From assembly GCA_945865675.1 (NCBI GenBank), contig CAMBFO010000001.1, positions 27,379 to 91,378 of the forward strand: DNA of 64,000 bases. Reading direction: 5' to 3'. Numbering within the stretch: the stretch's first letter is position 1; each line of letters starts with the position of its first letter. A program made the position numbers and the translations under genes. The notes below the pieces were generated by a model that was not told the DNA's origin, ran no database searches, and saw only the letters and a list, made by a program, of their open reading frames with translations. This document shows, in pieces, positions 18,507 to 30,473 of the stretch. This DNA is from Comamonas sp. lk. Lineage in GTDB: Bacteria > Pseudomonadota > Gammaproteobacteria > Burkholderiales > Burkholderiaceae_C.

Positions 18507-19609
18507 AAAGAGGCCTCGAGCGCTGCAAGGAGCAGCGTGTTTTCAGGGGCTGTGCCCACCGTCAGTCGCAGACAGTTGGCCAGCAGCGGATGCATTGTAG
18601 AAACGTTCTTCACCAAAATCTGACGCTTTTTCAGCGCCTCATGCAGACGCGCCGCCGCGCCGGGCTCGCCCGACACGCGCAGCAGAATCATATTCGCCTG
18701 GCTGGGAAAGGGCTGCAGGCCGGGCAGCGTGCCCAGGGCGGCCAGCAGGCGCTCGCGTTCGCTGCAGATTAATTGCGCCTGCGCGGCAAACACAGCCGCA
18801 TGCGCCAGGGCGAAGAGCGCGCATTCGGCATTGAGCACGCTGACGTTATAGGGCGGGCGCACTTTGTCCATCTGCGCCAGCAGGGCCGCCGGGGCTAACG
18901 CATAGCCCAGACGCACACCGGCCAGGCCGAATTTGGACAGGGTGCGCATGAGCACGACTTGCTTATTAGCAGCCGGATCGGCGCGGATTTCGTCCAGCCA
19001 GGTGCTGTCCGCAAAGGGCTGGTAGGCCTCGTCCACCACCACCAGCGCGCCGTAGGCGCTGGCTTGGGAAATAAGACGACGCAGCACTGCGGCGTCCCAC
19101 AAATTGGCGGTGGGGTTGTTGGGGTAAGCCAAGTACACGATGGCCGGTTGGTGCTGCGCGATGGCGGCGGACATGGCCGCTTCGTCCAGCGAAAAATCCG
19201 CCTTTAGGGGCACGCCTACAAAGCCCAAGCCCTGCAATTGCGCAGACATGGCGTACATCACAAAGCCAGGCTCGGGCGCAAGAATGCAAGTGCCGGGCCG
19301 GGCACAAGCCATGGCCAGCATGGAAATGAGCTCGTCCGAGCCATTGCCCAGCGTCAGCCCATAGCCTGCAGGCAGGTCCACATAGCGCGCCAAGGCGGCG
19401 TGCAAATCTTGGATGCGCGCGCCCGGGTAGCGATTCAGAGCGACCCGGCCCAAACGCTCGCCCAATTGCGCTTGCAAGTCTGGCGGTAAGGCGTAGGGGT
19501 TTTCCATGGCGTCGAGCTTGACCATGCCCGCGGCATCTTGCACCGCATACGCGTGCATGGCTTGCACATCGTCGCGGATAAAGCGCAAATCGGGTGTTAG
19601 CACTTTCAT
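18503..19609 (-). CDS. hisC: Histidinol-phosphate aminotransferase
   Basis: LGNGSDELI...[14 protein letters not shown]...[15 protein letters not shown]. Confidence 0.95.
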   Translation of the reverse strand: MKVLTPDLRFIRDDVQAMHAYAVQDAAGMVKLDAMENPYALPPDLQAQLGERLGRVALNRYPGARIQDLHAALARYVDLPAGYGLTLGNGSDELISMLAMACARPGTCILAPEPGFVMYAMSAQLQGLGFVGVPLKADFSLDEAAMSAAIAQHQPAIVYLAYPNNPTANLWDAAVLRRLISQASAYGALVVVDEAYQPFADSTWLDEIRADPAANKQVVLMRTLSKFGLAGVRLGYALAPAALLAQMDKVRPPYNVSVLNAECALFALAHAAVFAAQAQLICSERERLLAALGTLPGLQPFPSQANMILLRVSGEPGAAARLHEALKKRQILVKNVSTMHPLLANCLRLTVGTAPENTLLLAALEASL

Positions 19610-20997
19610 GCTTGGTTCCCGTGCATACGCATTTCTGCCGCGCGCGCATGGGCTTGTAAGCCTTCGCCATGCGCCAACACCGAAGCCGTCTGGCCCAGTG
19701 TTTGCGCACCCGCCTCGGACACCTCAATCAAGCTGCTGCGCTTTTGAAAATCGTAGACCCCCAAGGGCGAAGAAAACCGCGCCGTGCCGGAGGTGGGCAA
19801 CACATGGTTGGGGCCAGCGCAATAGTCGCCTAGGCTTTCGCTGGTGAAGGCGCCCAGAAAAATCGCGCCTGCGTGAATCAGCAAAGGCTCCCACTGGTGC
19901 GGGTCGCGGCTGCTCACTTCCAGATGTTCGGGTGCGATGCGGTTGCTGATGGCGCAGGCCTCTTGCATGCTGCGCGTGTGTATCAGGGCGCCACGCCCGT
20001 TGAGCGAGGCGGCGATGATATCGCGCCGGGGCATCTCGGGCAGCAGTTTGTCGATGGACGCTTGCACCGCATCCATATAGTCCGCATCTGGGCACAGCAA
20101 TATGCTTTGCGCCAGTTCATCATGCTCGGCCTGGCTGAACAAATCCATGGCTACCCAGTCGGGCGGCGTGCTGCCGTCAGCCAGCACGAGTATTTCTGAG
20201 GGTCCCGCAATCATGTCGATGCCCACCGTGCCGAACACGCGGCGCTTGGCCGCTGCCACATAGGCGTTGCCCGGCCCGGTGATTTTGTCGACGCGGGGCA
20301 CTGTGGCCGTGCCGTAGGCCATGGCGGCTATCGCTTGCGCGCCGCCGATGGTGAAGGCGCGGCTGACTCCGGCGACAAAGGCCGCAGCCAGCACCAACTC
20401 GTTGCGCTCGCCGCGCGCGGCTGTCTTACCGCTGCCCGCCGCGCCGCCGGTGGCTACGCTGCCGCGCACCGGGGTGGGCACCACCATGATGATTTCGCCC
20501 ACGCCGGCTACGTGCGCGGGAATGGCGTTCATGAGCAAGCTCGACGGGTAGGCCGCTTTGCCGCCGGGCACGTAAATACCGGCACGGTCCAGCGGTGTGA
20601 CTTTCTGGCCAAGCAAACTGCCGTCGGCGTCGCGGTACTGCCAGCTTTCGCCGCAGGCTTTCTTTTGTGCCTCGTGGTAGCTGCGTATGCGTGCAGCGGC
20701 GTCTTGCAAGGCGCGTTTTTGGGCTTCGGGTAGGCCATCGAAAGCGGCTTTGAAATCGGCTTGGTGCAACTCCAGCTCGGCCACAGCAGCGGCCTGCAAG
20801 CCGTCAAAGCGTGCGGTGTAGTCCAACACCGCAGCATCGCCACGCGCTTTCACATCGGCCAGGATGTCGGCCACGCGCTGCTCGATGGCCGCATCGGTAT
20901 CGGCCGACCAATGCAGGCGCTGTTGAAACAAGGTTTCGAAATCTGCCTGGGCAGTGGACAGGCGTAAGGGTCGGGCGTTCATGCTGGAGAGCACCAT
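19606..20997 (-). CDS. hisD: Histidinol dehydrogenase
   Basis: [23 protein letters not shown]...[18 protein letters not shown]...[10 protein letters not shown]. Confidence 0.96.
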   Translation of the reverse strand: MVLSSMNARPLRLSTAQADFETLFQQRLHWSADTDAAIEQRVADILADVKARGDAAVLDYTARFDGLQAAAVAELELHQADFKAAFDGLPEAQKRALQDAAARIRSYHEAQKKACGESWQYRDADGSLLGQKVTPLDRAGIYVPGGKAAYPSSLLMNAIPAHVAGVGEIIMVVPTPVRGSVATGGAAGSGKTAARGERNELVLAAAFVAGVSRAFTIGGAQAIAAMAYGTATVPRVDKITGPGNAYVAAAKRRVFGTVGIDMIAGPSEILVLADGSTPPDWVAMDLFSQAEHDELAQSILLCPDADYMDAVQASIDKLLPEMPRRDIIAASLNGRGALIHTRSMQEACAISNRIAPEHLEVSSRDPHQWEPLLIHAGAIFLGAFTSESLGDYCAGPNHVLPTSGTARFSSPLGVYDFQKRSSLIEVSEAGAQTLGQTASVLAHGEGLQAHARAAEMRMHGNQA

Positions 20998-21002
20998 GCT
21001 GT

Positions 21003-21677
21003 TTATGCGCCGCTGGGTCCGCTTGCGCCCACGACCACGCCAAAGGCGTCGATGATGCGGCGTATGGGTTCGCGCTTGAGCTTTAAAGCTGCCTGGTTGA
21101 CGATCAGGCGCGAACTGATGTCCATGATGCGCTCGACCTCGATCAAATTATTGGCACGCAAAGTGTTACCGGTGGACACCAAATCGACGATGGCATCGGA
21201 CAGGCCCACCAGGGGCGCTAGCTCCATACTGCCGTACAGCTTGATCAAGTCCACATGCACGCCTTTGCTGGCAAAAAACTCGCGCGCAATCGCCACGTAT
21301 TTGGTAGCCACGCGCAGGCGCGCACCCTGGCGCACGGCGTAGGCGTAATCAAAATCCGCGCGCACCGCCACGCTGATGCGGCACTTGGCAATTTGCAAAT
21401 CCAGCGGTTGAAATAAACCGGCGCTGCCGCCACCCCAATCGCCGCCATGCTCCAGCAAAGTATCTTTGCCAGTGATGCCCATATCGGCGCCGCCGAACTG
21501 CACATAAGTGGGTACATCAGTGGCACGCACCACCAGCACACGCACATCGGGCTGGTTGGTATCGAGAATGAGCTTGCGCGAACTTTCCGGATCGTCGAGC
21601 ACGCGGATGCCCGCCGACGCCAACAAGGGCACGGTCTCTTCAAAAATGCGGCCTTTGGACAAGGCGATGGTGATCAT
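21003..21677 (-). CDS. hisG: ATP phosphoribosyltransferase catalytic subunit (short form)
   Basis: [19 protein letters not shown]...[16 protein letters not shown]; 224 aa. Confidence 0.95.
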   Translation of the reverse strand: MITIALSKGRIFEETVPLLASAGIRVLDDPESSRKLILDTNQPDVRVLVVRATDVPTYVQFGGADMGITGKDTLLEHGGDWGGGSAGLFQPLDLQIAKCRISVAVRADFDYAYAVRQGARLRVATKYVAIAREFFASKGVHVDLIKLYGSMELAPLVGLSDAIVDLVSTGNTLRANNLIEVERIMDISSRLIVNQAALKLKREPIRRIIDAFGVVVGASGPSGA

Positions 21678-21707
21678 GAATGGGCTTCTTTAAGTGGGCC
21701 AAACCAT

Positions 21708-22973
21708 TTAACGGATGCGCTCAATATCGGCGCCCAGGCCGCGCAGCTTGCTTTCCATGCGGTCGTAGCCACGGTCCAGATGGTAAATGCGGTCCACCAC
21801 GGTCTCGCCTTCGGCTACCAGCCCGGCAATGACCAAGCTGGCCGAGGCGCGCAAATCGGTCGCCATCACGGTGGCGCCAGACAAGCGTTGCACACCCTGC
21901 ACCACCGCCACTTTGCCTTCAATCTGGATATTGGCGCCCAGGCGCAGCAATTCATTGACATGCATAAAGCGGTTTTCAAAAATCGTCTCGGTGCTGCGCG
22001 AGGCACCTTCGGAAATACAGTTCAGGGCCATGAACTGCGCTTGCATATCGGTAGGAAAACCGGGGTACTCGGTGGTGCGAAAACTCTGCGCTTGCAAACG
22101 GCCCTGCGCCTGGATGCGGATACCGCCTTCCACCGCCTGTACCTGGGCACCGGCAGCTAGTAGCTTCTCGATCACCGCGTCCAAATGGTCGGCGCGCCCG
22201 TCTTTGAGAAACACCTCGCCACCGGTTGCGGCAACGGCGCATAAAAAAGTGCCCGCTTCGATACGGTCCGCCACCACCTGGTGGGTGCAGCCTTGCAAAG
22301 CCTCCACGCCCTGGATACGGATACGGCGGCTGCCGTGGCCTTCGATGCGCGCGCCCATGGCAATCAGCATTTCAGCCAGATCGGGAATCTCAGGCTCTTG
22401 TGCGGCGTTTTCCAAAATGGTCTCGCCTTCGGCCAGGGCTGCAGCCATCAAAAAGTTTTCGGTGCCCGTGACGGTAACCATGTCGGTAGTGATGCGCGCG
22501 CCTTTGAGGCGCTTGCGCCCGCCACCAATGCGCGCGATCATATAGCCATGTTCCACGGCAATCTCAGCGCCCATGGCCGTCAGGCCTTTGAGGTGCTGGT
22601 CCACCGGACGCGAACCAATCGCACAACCTCCGGGCAGGGAGACCTTGGCATGGCCGAAACGCGCGAGCAAGGGACCTAGCGCCAGCACCGAAGCGCGCAT
22701 GGTTTTGACCAACTCATAAGGGGCTTCGGGCGTGTGCAAGGTGCCGGCATTGATGCGTAGTTCGCTGCCAACCTGCTCACTCACCTGCACGCCCATGTTG
22801 AGCAAAAGCTTGCGCATAGTGGAGACGTCCTGCAAGCGCGGGACGTTGCGCAGGTGTACCGGCTCAGACGTCAACAGCGCGGCGCACAGCTCGGGAAGGG
22901 TGGCGTTTTTGGCGCCGGAAATCTGCACTTCGCCCTGCAGGCTGCGGCCACCGCGAATCAATAGCTTGTCCAT
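21708..22973 (-). CDS. murA: UDP-N-acetylglucosamine 1-carboxyvinyltransferase
   Basis: [31 protein letters not shown]...[19 protein letters not shown]. Confidence 0.97.
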   Translation of the reverse strand: MDKLLIRGGRSLQGEVQISGAKNATLPELCAALLTSEPVHLRNVPRLQDVSTMRKLLLNMGVQVSEQVGSELRINAGTLHTPEAPYELVKTMRASVLALGPLLARFGHAKVSLPGGCAIGSRPVDQHLKGLTAMGAEIAVEHGYMIARIGGGRKRLKGARITTDMVTVTGTENFLMAAALAEGETILENAAQEPEIPDLAEMLIAMGARIEGHGSRRIRIQGVEALQGCTHQVVADRIEAGTFLCAVAATGGEVFLKDGRADHLDAVIEKLLAAGAQVQAVEGGIRIQAQGRLQAQSFRTTEYPGFPTDMQAQFMALNCISEGASRSTETIFENRFMHVNELLRLGANIQIEGKVAVVQGVQRLSGATVMATDLRASASLVIAGLVAEGETVVDRIYHLDRGYDRMESKLRGLGADIERIR

Positions 22974-22983
22974 CGCCTCGGCC

Positions 22984-23226
22984 TTAAGAATTCTGGGCTG
23001 CCCACTCGGCAGGGGTGAAAGTTTTCATGGACAAGGCATGCACCTCATCGGTCTGCATGCGGGTGCCTAAGGTGGCATAAACCTGCTGGTGGCGCGCGAT
23101 CAGGCGTTTGCCTTCAAAGGCGCCCGACACGATCGTGGCATACCAATGGCGTCCGTCACCTTCGAGCGCAATATGGGTGCAAGGCAGGCCAGCGGTTATG
23201 AGGGCTTGGAGTTGTTCTGCGGTCAT
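22984..23226 (-). CDS. BolA/IbaG family protein
   Basis: [54 protein letters not shown]; upstream of murA. Confidence 0.9.
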   Translation of the reverse strand: MTAEQLQALITAGLPCTHIALEGDGRHWYATIVSGAFEGKRLIARHQQVYATLGTRMQTDEVHALSMKTFTPAEWAAQNS

Positions 23227-23239
23227 AAAGAAAAAAGTT

Positions 23240-23995
23240 TTAGCTGCGGATTCTGTAACCGGTGCGCAGCAAATACAGCGCATTGGCGAAAACCAGCAGC
23301 GTAGAGCCGCCCACTACTGCCAGGCTTAACCAGGGCGATACATCGCTGACGCCAAAAAAGCCGTAGCGCAAACCATCAATCATGTAAAAGAAGGGATTGC
23401 AATGGCTGACGACTTGCCAGAACGGCGGCAGCGAGTGGATGGAATAAAACACGCCGCTCAAAAAAGTCATAGGCATGATCACGAAGTTTTGAAATGCCGC
23501 CAACTGGTCAAACTTCTCAGCCCACAGGCCGGCAATCAGCCCCAGTGTGCCCATCATGGCCGCGCCCATGACCGCAAACAGGAAAATAAACAGCGGCTGG
23601 GCAAAGCTGATCTGCGTGAAAAACGAAGCAATCGCATATACCCCCAAGCCCACCACCAGACCGCGCACCACGGCAGCGCCGACGTAGGCTACGAACCAGT
23701 GCCAGTACGACAAAGGCGTGAGCAGAATAAAGACCAGGTTACCCATCACTTTGCTCATGATGAGCGAAGACGAGCTATTGGCAAAGGCGTTTTGCAAGAG
23801 GCTCATCATCGCCAGGCCGGGCACCAAAAAGGCGGTGTAACTCACCTGGTCATACACTTTCACATGGTCTTCCAAGGCGTGGCCGAAGATCAGCAAATAC
23901 AGCATGGCGGTGAGCACCGGACCGGCGATGGTTTGGAAAGCGACTTTCCAAAAACGCAGCACTTCTTTGTAGAGCAAGGTTTGCCAGCCGTTCAT
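23240..23995 (-). CDS. ABC-2 type transporter permease
   Basis: WQTLLYKEVLRFWKVAFQTIAGPVLTAMLYLLIFGHAL; follows ATPase. Confidence 0.9.
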   Translation of the reverse strand: MNGWQTLLYKEVLRFWKVAFQTIAGPVLTAMLYLLIFGHALEDHVKVYDQVSYTAFLVPGLAMMSLLQNAFANSSSSLIMSKVMGNLVFILLTPLSYWHWFVAYVGAAVVRGLVVGLGVYAIASFFTQISFAQPLFIFLFAVMGAAMMGTLGLIAGLWAEKFDQLAAFQNFVIMPMTFLSGVFYSIHSLPPFWQVVSHCNPFFYMIDGLRYGFFGVSDVSPWLSLAVVGGSTLLVFANALYLLRTGYRIRS

Positions 23996-24954
23996 GCTAC
24001 TGCCCCTGCGGTGGCTGTCACCGACTGGCCGGCTTTGCCCGAATGCTTTTGCATCACGTCCAAAAACACGTCTTCCAAATCGGCTTTGCGGATTTCCACA
24101 TCCTCGGCGTGCAGGCCGGCTTCGCGTACCGCTGCCAGATAACGCTCGATCTCCAGTGCATCATGCGCCGGGAACTGCACGATGCGCCCGGTGACACGCG
24201 CCTGCGCGCGCAAGGCCTCGGGCAGCACGCCCTCGACTTTGAAGCGCAGCACATTGCTGGAGGCTGCTTTGAGCAGTTCGCTGGTATGGTCCAGAGCCAC
24301 AATGCGCCCAGACTTGAGCATGGCGATACGGCCACACAGGGCTTCAGCCTCTTCCAGGTAATGGGTGGTGAGCAAGACGGTATGGCCTTGCTTATTGAGT
24401 TTGGCAATAAATTGCCACAAGGTTTGGCGCAATTCCACATCCACCCCAGCCGTCGGCTCGTCCAGCACAATGACCGGCGGCTTGTGCACCAGGGCTTGCG
24501 CCACCAGAAAACGCCGCTTCATGCCACCCGACAACTGGCGCATATTGGCCTGGGCTTTGTCGGCCAGGCCCAGGCTCTCCAGCAATTCGTCAATCCAGGC
24601 GTCGTTATTGCGCACGCCGAAATACCCCGACTGGATACGCAAGGCTTCGCGAATATTGAAAAAAGGGTCAAACACCAGCTCTTGCGGCACCACGCCGAGT
24701 TTGCGCCGGGCCTGTGCATAGTCGCGCTGTACATCGCTGCCCAGGACGCTGACGCTACCGGCGCTGGGTCGGGTCAGACCAGCGAGCATGCTGATCATGG
24801 TGGTTTTACCAGCGCCGTTGGGGCCGAGCAAACCGAAAAACTCACCTTGCTCAATATCCAGACTCACCTGGTCAACGGCTAGGAATGTGCTGCCTGGCGG
24901 GCCTTTGGGCGAGGCATACGCCTTGGAAATCGACTGGAAGGAAATGGCAAGCAT
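23992..24954 (-). CDS. ABC transporter ATP-binding protein
   Basis: GLLGPNGAGKTTMISMLAG...LSGGMKRRFLVAQALVHKPPVIVLDEPTAGVD. Confidence 0.92.
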   Translation of the reverse strand: MLAISFQSISKAYASPKGPPGSTFLAVDQVSLDIEQGEFFGLLGPNGAGKTTMISMLAGLTRPSAGSVSVLGSDVQRDYAQARRKLGVVPQELVFDPFFNIREALRIQSGYFGVRNNDAWIDELLESLGLADKAQANMRQLSGGMKRRFLVAQALVHKPPVIVLDEPTAGVDVELRQTLWQFIAKLNKQGHTVLLTTHYLEEAEALCGRIAMLKSGRIVALDHTSELLKAASSNVLRFKVEGVLPEALRAQARVTGRIVQFPAHDALEIERYLAAVREAGLHAEDVEIRKADLEDVFLDVMQKHSGKAGQSVTATAGAVA

Positions 24955-25010
24955 AAACGCCCGATTTTACGCCCGCAAGCCCAGCAGCCCTTTGTCGCCA
25001 GGCGAAAGGC

Positions 25011-25316
25011 CTAAAGCGGCGTGGGTTCCAAGCTTGTAGCGCTTGCTGGATCGCCGCTTTCGAGCAAAGCCCGCACGCCGTACAGTGCGGCCAAATGCAT
25101 CAGTCGCTCAGGCGCGCCTTGGATGTGCAGTTGCTTACCCCGGCGCAGGCAAGCGCGACGCAGCTCCAGCAAAACGGCCAGTGCCGACGAGTCGAAATCC
25201 TGTAGGGGCTGCGCATCGAGTACCACCTGCTTGGGGCCGGTTGAAATGCCGGCAGCCAACTGCTCCAGGCAGGGGCCGGCCTGGGCATGGGTCAGAACGG
25301 CGGGTAGGGCGAGCAC
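25011..25316 (-). CDS. mlaB: STAS-domain protein, MlaB-like
   Basis: VVLDAQPLQDFDSSALAVLLELRRACLRRGKQLHIQGAPERLMHLAALYGV; mla operon. Confidence 0.82.
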   Translation of the reverse strand: MLALPAVLTHAQAGPCLEQLAAGISTGPKQVVLDAQPLQDFDSSALAVLLELRRACLRRGKQLHIQGAPERLMHLAALYGVRALLESGDPASATSLEPTPL

Positions 25317-25317
25317 C

Positions 25318-25983
25318 TCAATTCTTTTTCGTATTGGATTTATTGCGCGCTGCCAGCGATTCGATCAGGCCGTCCACGCCCTTGGCATTGATTTCCTGGG
25401 CGAACTGGCTTTTGTAAGTTTCGACCAACCAAACGCCCATCACGTTGATATTAAAAATCCGCCAGCCAGAGCCCTGGCCGGGCGTTTTTTCCAGGCGGTA
25501 ATCCAGCTGGATCGGCTCACCACTGCCGCGCACTTCGCTGCGCACCACCACTTCTTTGTCCTCGGGCGCAGCGCGCAAAGGCTTTAATGCGATGACCTGG
25601 TCGCTGATTTGGGACAGGGCCCCGGCGTAGGTGCGCACCAGCAAAATTTTGAACTCCTCTTGCAAGCGTTTTTGCTGCTCAGGCGTCGCCTGGCGCCAAC
25701 CCGGGCCTGTGGCCGAAGCCGTCATGCGCTGAAAATCCACATGCGGCATGATGCGCGTGTCCACCAGTGCAACCACTTTGGCGATGTCGCCGCTACGCAT
25801 GGACTTGTCCGCTTTGATAACGTCCAACACCTCGGTGGACATGCGCTTGATAAAGACATCAGCGGCCTCATCCTGCGCCCATGCGCTGCCAGCCGACAGC
25901 GCCCCCCAAAGAAGCATCAGTACTACGCCCAACTGCTTGAAATATCGAAAACTCACTATTTTTCTCCCTGCGAATGGCGCCAC
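25318..25983 (-). CDS. mlaC: Phospholipid-binding protein MlaC
   Basis: Signal peptide; EEFKILLVRTYAGALSQISDQVIALKPL...DYRLEKTPGQGSGWRIFNINVMGVWLVETYKSQFAQEI; start uncertain. Confidence 0.9.
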   Translation of the reverse strand: MAPFAGRKIVSFRYFKQLGVVLMLLWGALSAGSAWAQDEAADVFIKRMSTEVLDVIKADKSMRSGDIAKVVALVDTRIMPHVDFQRMTASATGPGWRQATPEQQKRLQEEFKILLVRTYAGALSQISDQVIALKPLRAAPEDKEVVVRSEVRGSGEPIQLDYRLEKTPGQGSGWRIFNINVMGVWLVETYKSQFAQEINAKGVDGLIESLAARNKSNTKKN

Positions 25984-26021
25984 TCAGGTTGACCCTTGCT
26001 TGTGCCGCATTTAGATGGATT

Positions 26022-26756
26022 CTACGGTCGATCTTCCATGCTACCTGCGCTTTCCCCGTCGTTTTGCAGATAGACCCTACGCTGCAAATAGGAATCCCGC
26101 TTAAAGGAATACTGATCCAGGGCCACCGCATTGACGACATCGTCAGCCTGCAGGTAGCTAGCCCGCAAATCGGTAAAGCTGACAGCCATCATCAGGTCGC
26201 GCAGCACCACATCGTCCACATGGTTGGCCAGGTTGCCCTTCCAGTCCAGGGGATAGACCACAACCTCGATCAAAGTACGCGGGCCCAGCAAGGGCACCAT
26301 GACAAAAGGCCCGGAGGGCACGCCCCAGCGGTTGAGCATCAGGCCGAAATCGGCCGGGTGCTTGTCGATGTCCAGCTTGCTAGCCACATCCACCAAGCCC
26401 AGCAAACCCACGGTGCTGTTGACTGCCACGCGCTTGATGCTGTCCACCGTGGCCTTGGGCCGCAAAGACAATGCATTGTTCGGTATCGACCAGACATCGG
26501 CCAGATTGCCAAAAAAATGGCTCACGCTATTGCGCATCCAGCGCGGCAGCAACTCGGTGTAAGCAATGGCTACAGGGCGCATCACCGCATGATCGAGCAC
26601 TTCATTGAAAGCGTAGATGCCGCGATTGATGCCTTCAAAAGGATCTACCAGATTGGCCGGCTTGGCCGTTTGCGCCCAAGCGCCGGATGCAGCACAAGCG
26701 ATGGCCCCGATACAGGCCCAGGACCGTAAGCGGCCAAGGAAATAAACACTAGGCAT
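26022..26756 (-). CDS. mlaA: MlaA/VacJ lipoprotein
   Basis: LVDPFEGINRGIYAFNEVLDHAVMRPVAIAYTELLPRWMRNSVSHFFGNLADV. Confidence 0.92.
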   Translation of the reverse strand: MPSVYFLGRLRSWACIGAIACAASGAWAQTAKPANLVDPFEGINRGIYAFNEVLDHAVMRPVAIAYTELLPRWMRNSVSHFFGNLADVWSIPNNALSLRPKATVDSIKRVAVNSTVGLLGLVDVASKLDIDKHPADFGLMLNRWGVPSGPFVMVPLLGPRTLIEVVVYPLDWKGNLANHVDDVVLRDLMMAVSFTDLRASYLQADDVVNAVALDQYSFKRDSYLQRRVYLQNDGESAGSMEDRP

Positions 26757-27235
26757 TAGTCTGCTTCTTTGGGCCCGGCGCTGGCTGCGGCTTTGCTATA
26801 CAAAAACTGGCTGATCAGGCTCTCCAGTACGACCGCCGATTGGGTGGTGGTGATCATGGCGCCAGCGGCCAAAATCGCCTCCTCGGCGCCCGCCTCAATA
26901 CCGAGGTATTGCTCTCCGAGCAAGCCGCTGGTCAAAATTTTGAGTGAGCTGTCTTTGGGGAAACGGTAACGACTTTCCATCGCAATATGCACCTGGGCCT
27001 GGAAACTTTTATCGTCGAACACAATTTTTTCCACCCGCCCCACGACCACACCCGCACTGCGCACCGCCGCTTTGGCTTTAAGGCCGCCCACATTATCGAA
27101 CTTGGCCGTCACTTTGTAGGTGGACTGGAAATTGAGACTGAGCAAATTGGCCGACTGCAAGGCCAGAAACAAAATGGCGACTGCGCCAATGAGCACAAAC
27201 AGGCCAACCCACAGATCATTTTTTGAGCGTTGCAT
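26756..27235 (-). CDS. mlaD: MCE-domain protein MlaD
   Basis: NDLWVGLFVLIGAVAILFLALQSANL...GGLKAKAAVRSAGVVVGRV...GLLGEQYLGIEAG. Confidence 0.93.
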   Translation of the reverse strand: MQRSKNDLWVGLFVLIGAVAILFLALQSANLLSLNFQSTYKVTAKFDNVGGLKAKAAVRSAGVVVGRVEKIVFDDKSFQAQVHIAMESRYRFPKDSSLKILTSGLLGEQYLGIEAGAEEAILAAGAMITTTQSAVVLESLISQFLYSKAAASAGPKEAD

Positions 27236-27261
27236 GCGAATTCTTTCTGGATAAGCGGTCG

Positions 27262-28044
27262 CTAAATCGTAAACATCATGGCGGTGAGGACAAAGTCCAT
27301 GACCAACACCGACAAAGAGGCCATCACCACGGTGCGGGTGGTGGCGCTGGCCACCCCTTCGGGGGTTGCTTGCGCGACATAGCCTTGCAATAGTGCGACG
27401 TAGGTAACGGCAAAACCAAAAATGATGCTCTTGATGATGCCATTGCCCACATCACGCCAAACGTCCACGCCGCCCTGAATCTGGCTCCAAAAGGAGCCGG
27501 AATCCACACCTATCATCACCACGCCGACCACCCAGCCGCCCACAATACCCATGGCGCTGAACACTGCGGCAAGCAAGGGCATGGCAATCACACCGCCCCA
27601 AAAGCGTGGCGCCAGTACCCGTAGCACGGGATCCACTGCCATCATTTCCATGACGCTGATTTGTTCGCCGGCTTTCATTAAGCCGATTTCTGCGGTCAGC
27701 GAGGTGCCGGCACGCCCGGCGAAAAGCAAAGCCGTGACCACCGGCCCCAACTCGCGCACCAGGCTGAGCGCCACCAGCAGGCCAAGGGCCTCGGAGGAGC
27801 CATAGCGCTGCAAGGTGTAGTAACCCTGTAAGCCAAACACAAAGCCCACAAACAAACCGGAAAACGCAATGATGACCAGCGAATAATTGCCCAAAAAATG
27901 AATCTGGTCGCGGATCAGTCCAAAGCGCTGCAAACTAGAGCGCAAGGTAAGCAGCAAACGCACAAACAAGCGCGCGCCGTAGCCGATGTGCGCCAACTTT
28001 TCGCGCACTGCAAAACCTAGATTGCGCAGGGCTTGGGCCATCAT
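27262..28044 (-). CDS. mlaE: MlaE permease
   Basis: ELGPVVTALLFAGRAGTSLTAEIGLMKAGEQISVMEMMAVDP. Confidence 0.94.
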   Translation of the reverse strand: MMAQALRNLGFAVREKLAHIGYGARLFVRLLLTLRSSLQRFGLIRDQIHFLGNYSLVIIAFSGLFVGFVFGLQGYYTLQRYGSSEALGLLVALSLVRELGPVVTALLFAGRAGTSLTAEIGLMKAGEQISVMEMMAVDPVLRVLAPRFWGGVIAMPLLAAVFSAMGIVGGWVVGVVMIGVDSGSFWSQIQGGVDVWRDVGNGIIKSIIFGFAVTYVALLQGYVAQATPEGVASATTRTVVMASLSVLVMDFVLTAMMFTI

Positions 28045-28856
28045 GGCGCTGTCTCCACGCCAAAGTCTTGCGCCATCTCGAGCGCGGGGTAGTGAAAGCG
28101 CACCGGGCCATCGGTCCGTGCATGTACGTACTGGTATACCAAGGGATCGGTGCTTTCGCGCACATGCTGGGGCGTACCTTCGGTGGCGACACGGCCATTG
28201 GCCAAAATTACCACATGGTCGGCAATACCAAAGGTTTGTTCCAACTCGTGGGACACAAAAATACTGGTCAGGCCCATGGTGTCATTAAGCTGGCGAATTA
28301 AATGCGCTGAGGTACCCAGGGAAATCGGATCCAGGCCGGAAAAGGGTTCGTCATACATCACCAGTTCCGGGTCGAGCGCTATCGCGCGCGCCAAGGCAAT
28401 GCGCCTGGCCATACCGCCAGAGACTTCGCTGGGCATCAGATCGCGCGCACCGCGCAGGCCCACGGCCTGCAACTTCATCAACACGATGTCCCGAATGAGC
28501 GGCTCGGGCAGCGCAGTGTGTTCGCGCAGGGGGAAAGCTACATTGTCAAAAACCGAAAGGTCTGCAAACAAGGCACCAAACTGAAAAAGCATACCCATGC
28601 GCCGGCGCGCTTCGTACAAAGCACTTTGCTCCATAGCGCAGATGTCCTGGCCATCAAAAAGTACCCGGCCGCTTTGGGCCCGGATTTGTCCGCCGATCAG
28701 GCGCAACAAGGTAGTTTTTCCGCCGCCGCTGGCACCCATCAGCGCCGTCACTTTACCGCGCGGCACGCTAAAACTAGTGCCATCCAAAATCAGGCGTTCG
28801 TGGTAGGCGAAGCTCAGATTGTCAATGCGTACAAGGGGGTCGGAGGCAGCAGGCAT
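28041..28856 (-). CDS. mlaF: MlaF ATP-binding protein
   Basis: ALMGASGGGKTTLLRLIGGQ...EVSGGMARRIALARAIALDPELVMYDEPFSGLDP. Confidence 0.94.
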   Translation of the reverse strand: MPAASDPLVRIDNLSFAYHERLILDGTSFSVPRGKVTALMGASGGGKTTLLRLIGGQIRAQSGRVLFDGQDICAMEQSALYEARRRMGMLFQFGALFADLSVFDNVAFPLREHTALPEPLIRDIVLMKLQAVGLRGARDLMPSEVSGGMARRIALARAIALDPELVMYDEPFSGLDPISLGTSAHLIRQLNDTMGLTSIFVSHELEQTFGIADHVVILANGRVATEGTPQHVRESTDPLVYQYVHARTDGPVRFHYPALEMAQDFGVETAP

Positions 28857-28974
28857 GGTGCGATAGGGTAGGCTCGCATCATAAGGGCTAGGCCGACCTC
28901 TAACCCGCGCTTTGGCAGTCTTGGCGAAAAGTTAGGCCGGACATTTACTAAGATTTACACGCGCGGGCATGCGC

Positions 28975-30441
28975 CTAGCGCGGCAGCTCGCTCGTGCCCA
29001 TCAAAAATTCATCGATCGCGCGTGCCGCCTGGCGCCCCTCGCGGATCGCCCAAACCACCAAGGACTGACCGCGCCGCATATCGCCCGCGGCAAACACCCT
29101 GGGCAGGTTGGTGGCATAGGCGCTAGCGCCTTCGGTGGACGCTTTGGCGTTAGAGCGACCGTCCTTGACCACACCAAAAGCGTCCAGCACGCTGGCCACC
29201 GGATGCACAAAGCCCATTGCTAGCAGCACCAAATCCGCCTGGTAGGTTTTCTCCGTGCCAGGCACTTCCACCAACTTGCCGGCTTTCATTTCCACGTGCA
29301 CCGTGGTCAGGGTTTTGACCTTGCCTTTTTCACCGGAAAAGGACTTGGTGGACACCGCAAATTCGCGCCCGCAGCCTTCTTCGTGGCTGGAACTGGTGCG
29401 CAATTTCAGAGGCCAGTAAGGCCAGGTAAGAGGCCGGTCTTCCACTTCGGGCGGCTGCGGCATCACTTCAAACTGGGTGACACTGGCCGCGCCATGGCGG
29501 TTGCTAGTGCCTACGCAGTCCGAGCCGGTATCGCCGCCGCCAATAACGATGACATGCTTGCCGTCGGCACGCAATTGGCCGGGAAATTTATCGCCGGCGT
29601 TGACTTTGTTTTGCTGGGGCAAAAACTCCATGGCGAAATGGATTCCATCGAGCTCGCGGCCCGGCACCGGTAAGTCACGCGACTGCTCCGAACCACCGGC
29701 GAGCAATACCGCATCAAAGTCTTTTTGCAATTGTGCTGCGGACACCGTTTCTTGGGCCCAGTTGGTAACTTTGGAATCCTTGGGCAACTCGCCCACCAGC
29801 ACGCCAGTGCGCACGCTTACCCCTTCGGCCTGCAACTGCGCCATGCGCCGGTCGATATGGCCCTTGTCCATTTTGAAGTCCGGAATGCCGTAGCGCAGCA
29901 GGCCGCCGACGCGGTCATTTTTTTCAAACACCGTGACTGCATGGCCGACGCGCGCCAGTTGCTGCGCTGCTGCCAGACCGGCAGGGCCGGAGCCAATGAC
30001 AGCTACTTTTTTACCCGTCTGCTGCGCTGCGGGCTGGGCCTGCACCCAGCCCTCAGTCCAGGCGCGGTCGATGATGGCGTGCTCAATGGACTTGATCCCC
30101 ACCGCGTCGTCATTCACATTTAAGGTACACGCCGCCTCGCAGGGCGCGGGGCAGATCCGGCCAGTGAACTCGGGAAAATTATTGGTGCTGTGTAAGACCT
30201 CGATAGCCGCTTTCCAGTCGTCGCGGAACACCAGGTCATTGAAGTCCGGAATGATGTTGTTGACTGGGCAGCCGTTATTGCAAAACGGCGTGCCGCAATC
30301 CATGCAGCGCGCGCTTTGGGTCTTGGCCTGTCGGTCATTCAGACCGATCACAAATTCTTTGTAATTTTTGAGTCGCTCGGGCACAGGCGCATAGCCCTCT
30401 TGGACGCGTGCAAACTCCATGAATCCGGTAATTTTTCCCAT
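28975..30441 (-). CDS. gltD: Glutamate synthase small subunit
   Basis: [20 protein letters not shown]...[26 protein letters not shown]. Confidence 0.96.
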   Translation of the reverse strand: MGKITGFMEFARVQEGYAPVPERLKNYKEFVIGLNDRQAKTQSARCMDCGTPFCNNGCPVNNIIPDFNDLVFRDDWKAAIEVLHSTNNFPEFTGRICPAPCEAACTLNVNDDAVGIKSIEHAIIDRAWTEGWVQAQPAAQQTGKKVAVIGSGPAGLAAAQQLARVGHAVTVFEKNDRVGGLLRYGIPDFKMDKGHIDRRMAQLQAEGVSVRTGVLVGELPKDSKVTNWAQETVSAAQLQKDFDAVLLAGGSEQSRDLPVPGRELDGIHFAMEFLPQQNKVNAGDKFPGQLRADGKHVIVIGGGDTGSDCVGTSNRHGAASVTQFEVMPQPPEVEDRPLTWPYWPLKLRTSSSHEEGCGREFAVSTKSFSGEKGKVKTLTTVHVEMKAGKLVEVPGTEKTYQADLVLLAMGFVHPVASVLDAFGVVKDGRSNAKASTEGASAYATNLPRVFAAGDMRRGQSLVVWAIREGRQAARAIDEFLMGTSELPR

Positions 30442-30473
30442 GATGCTGATCCTGTGTAATCGGTAATGCGCGC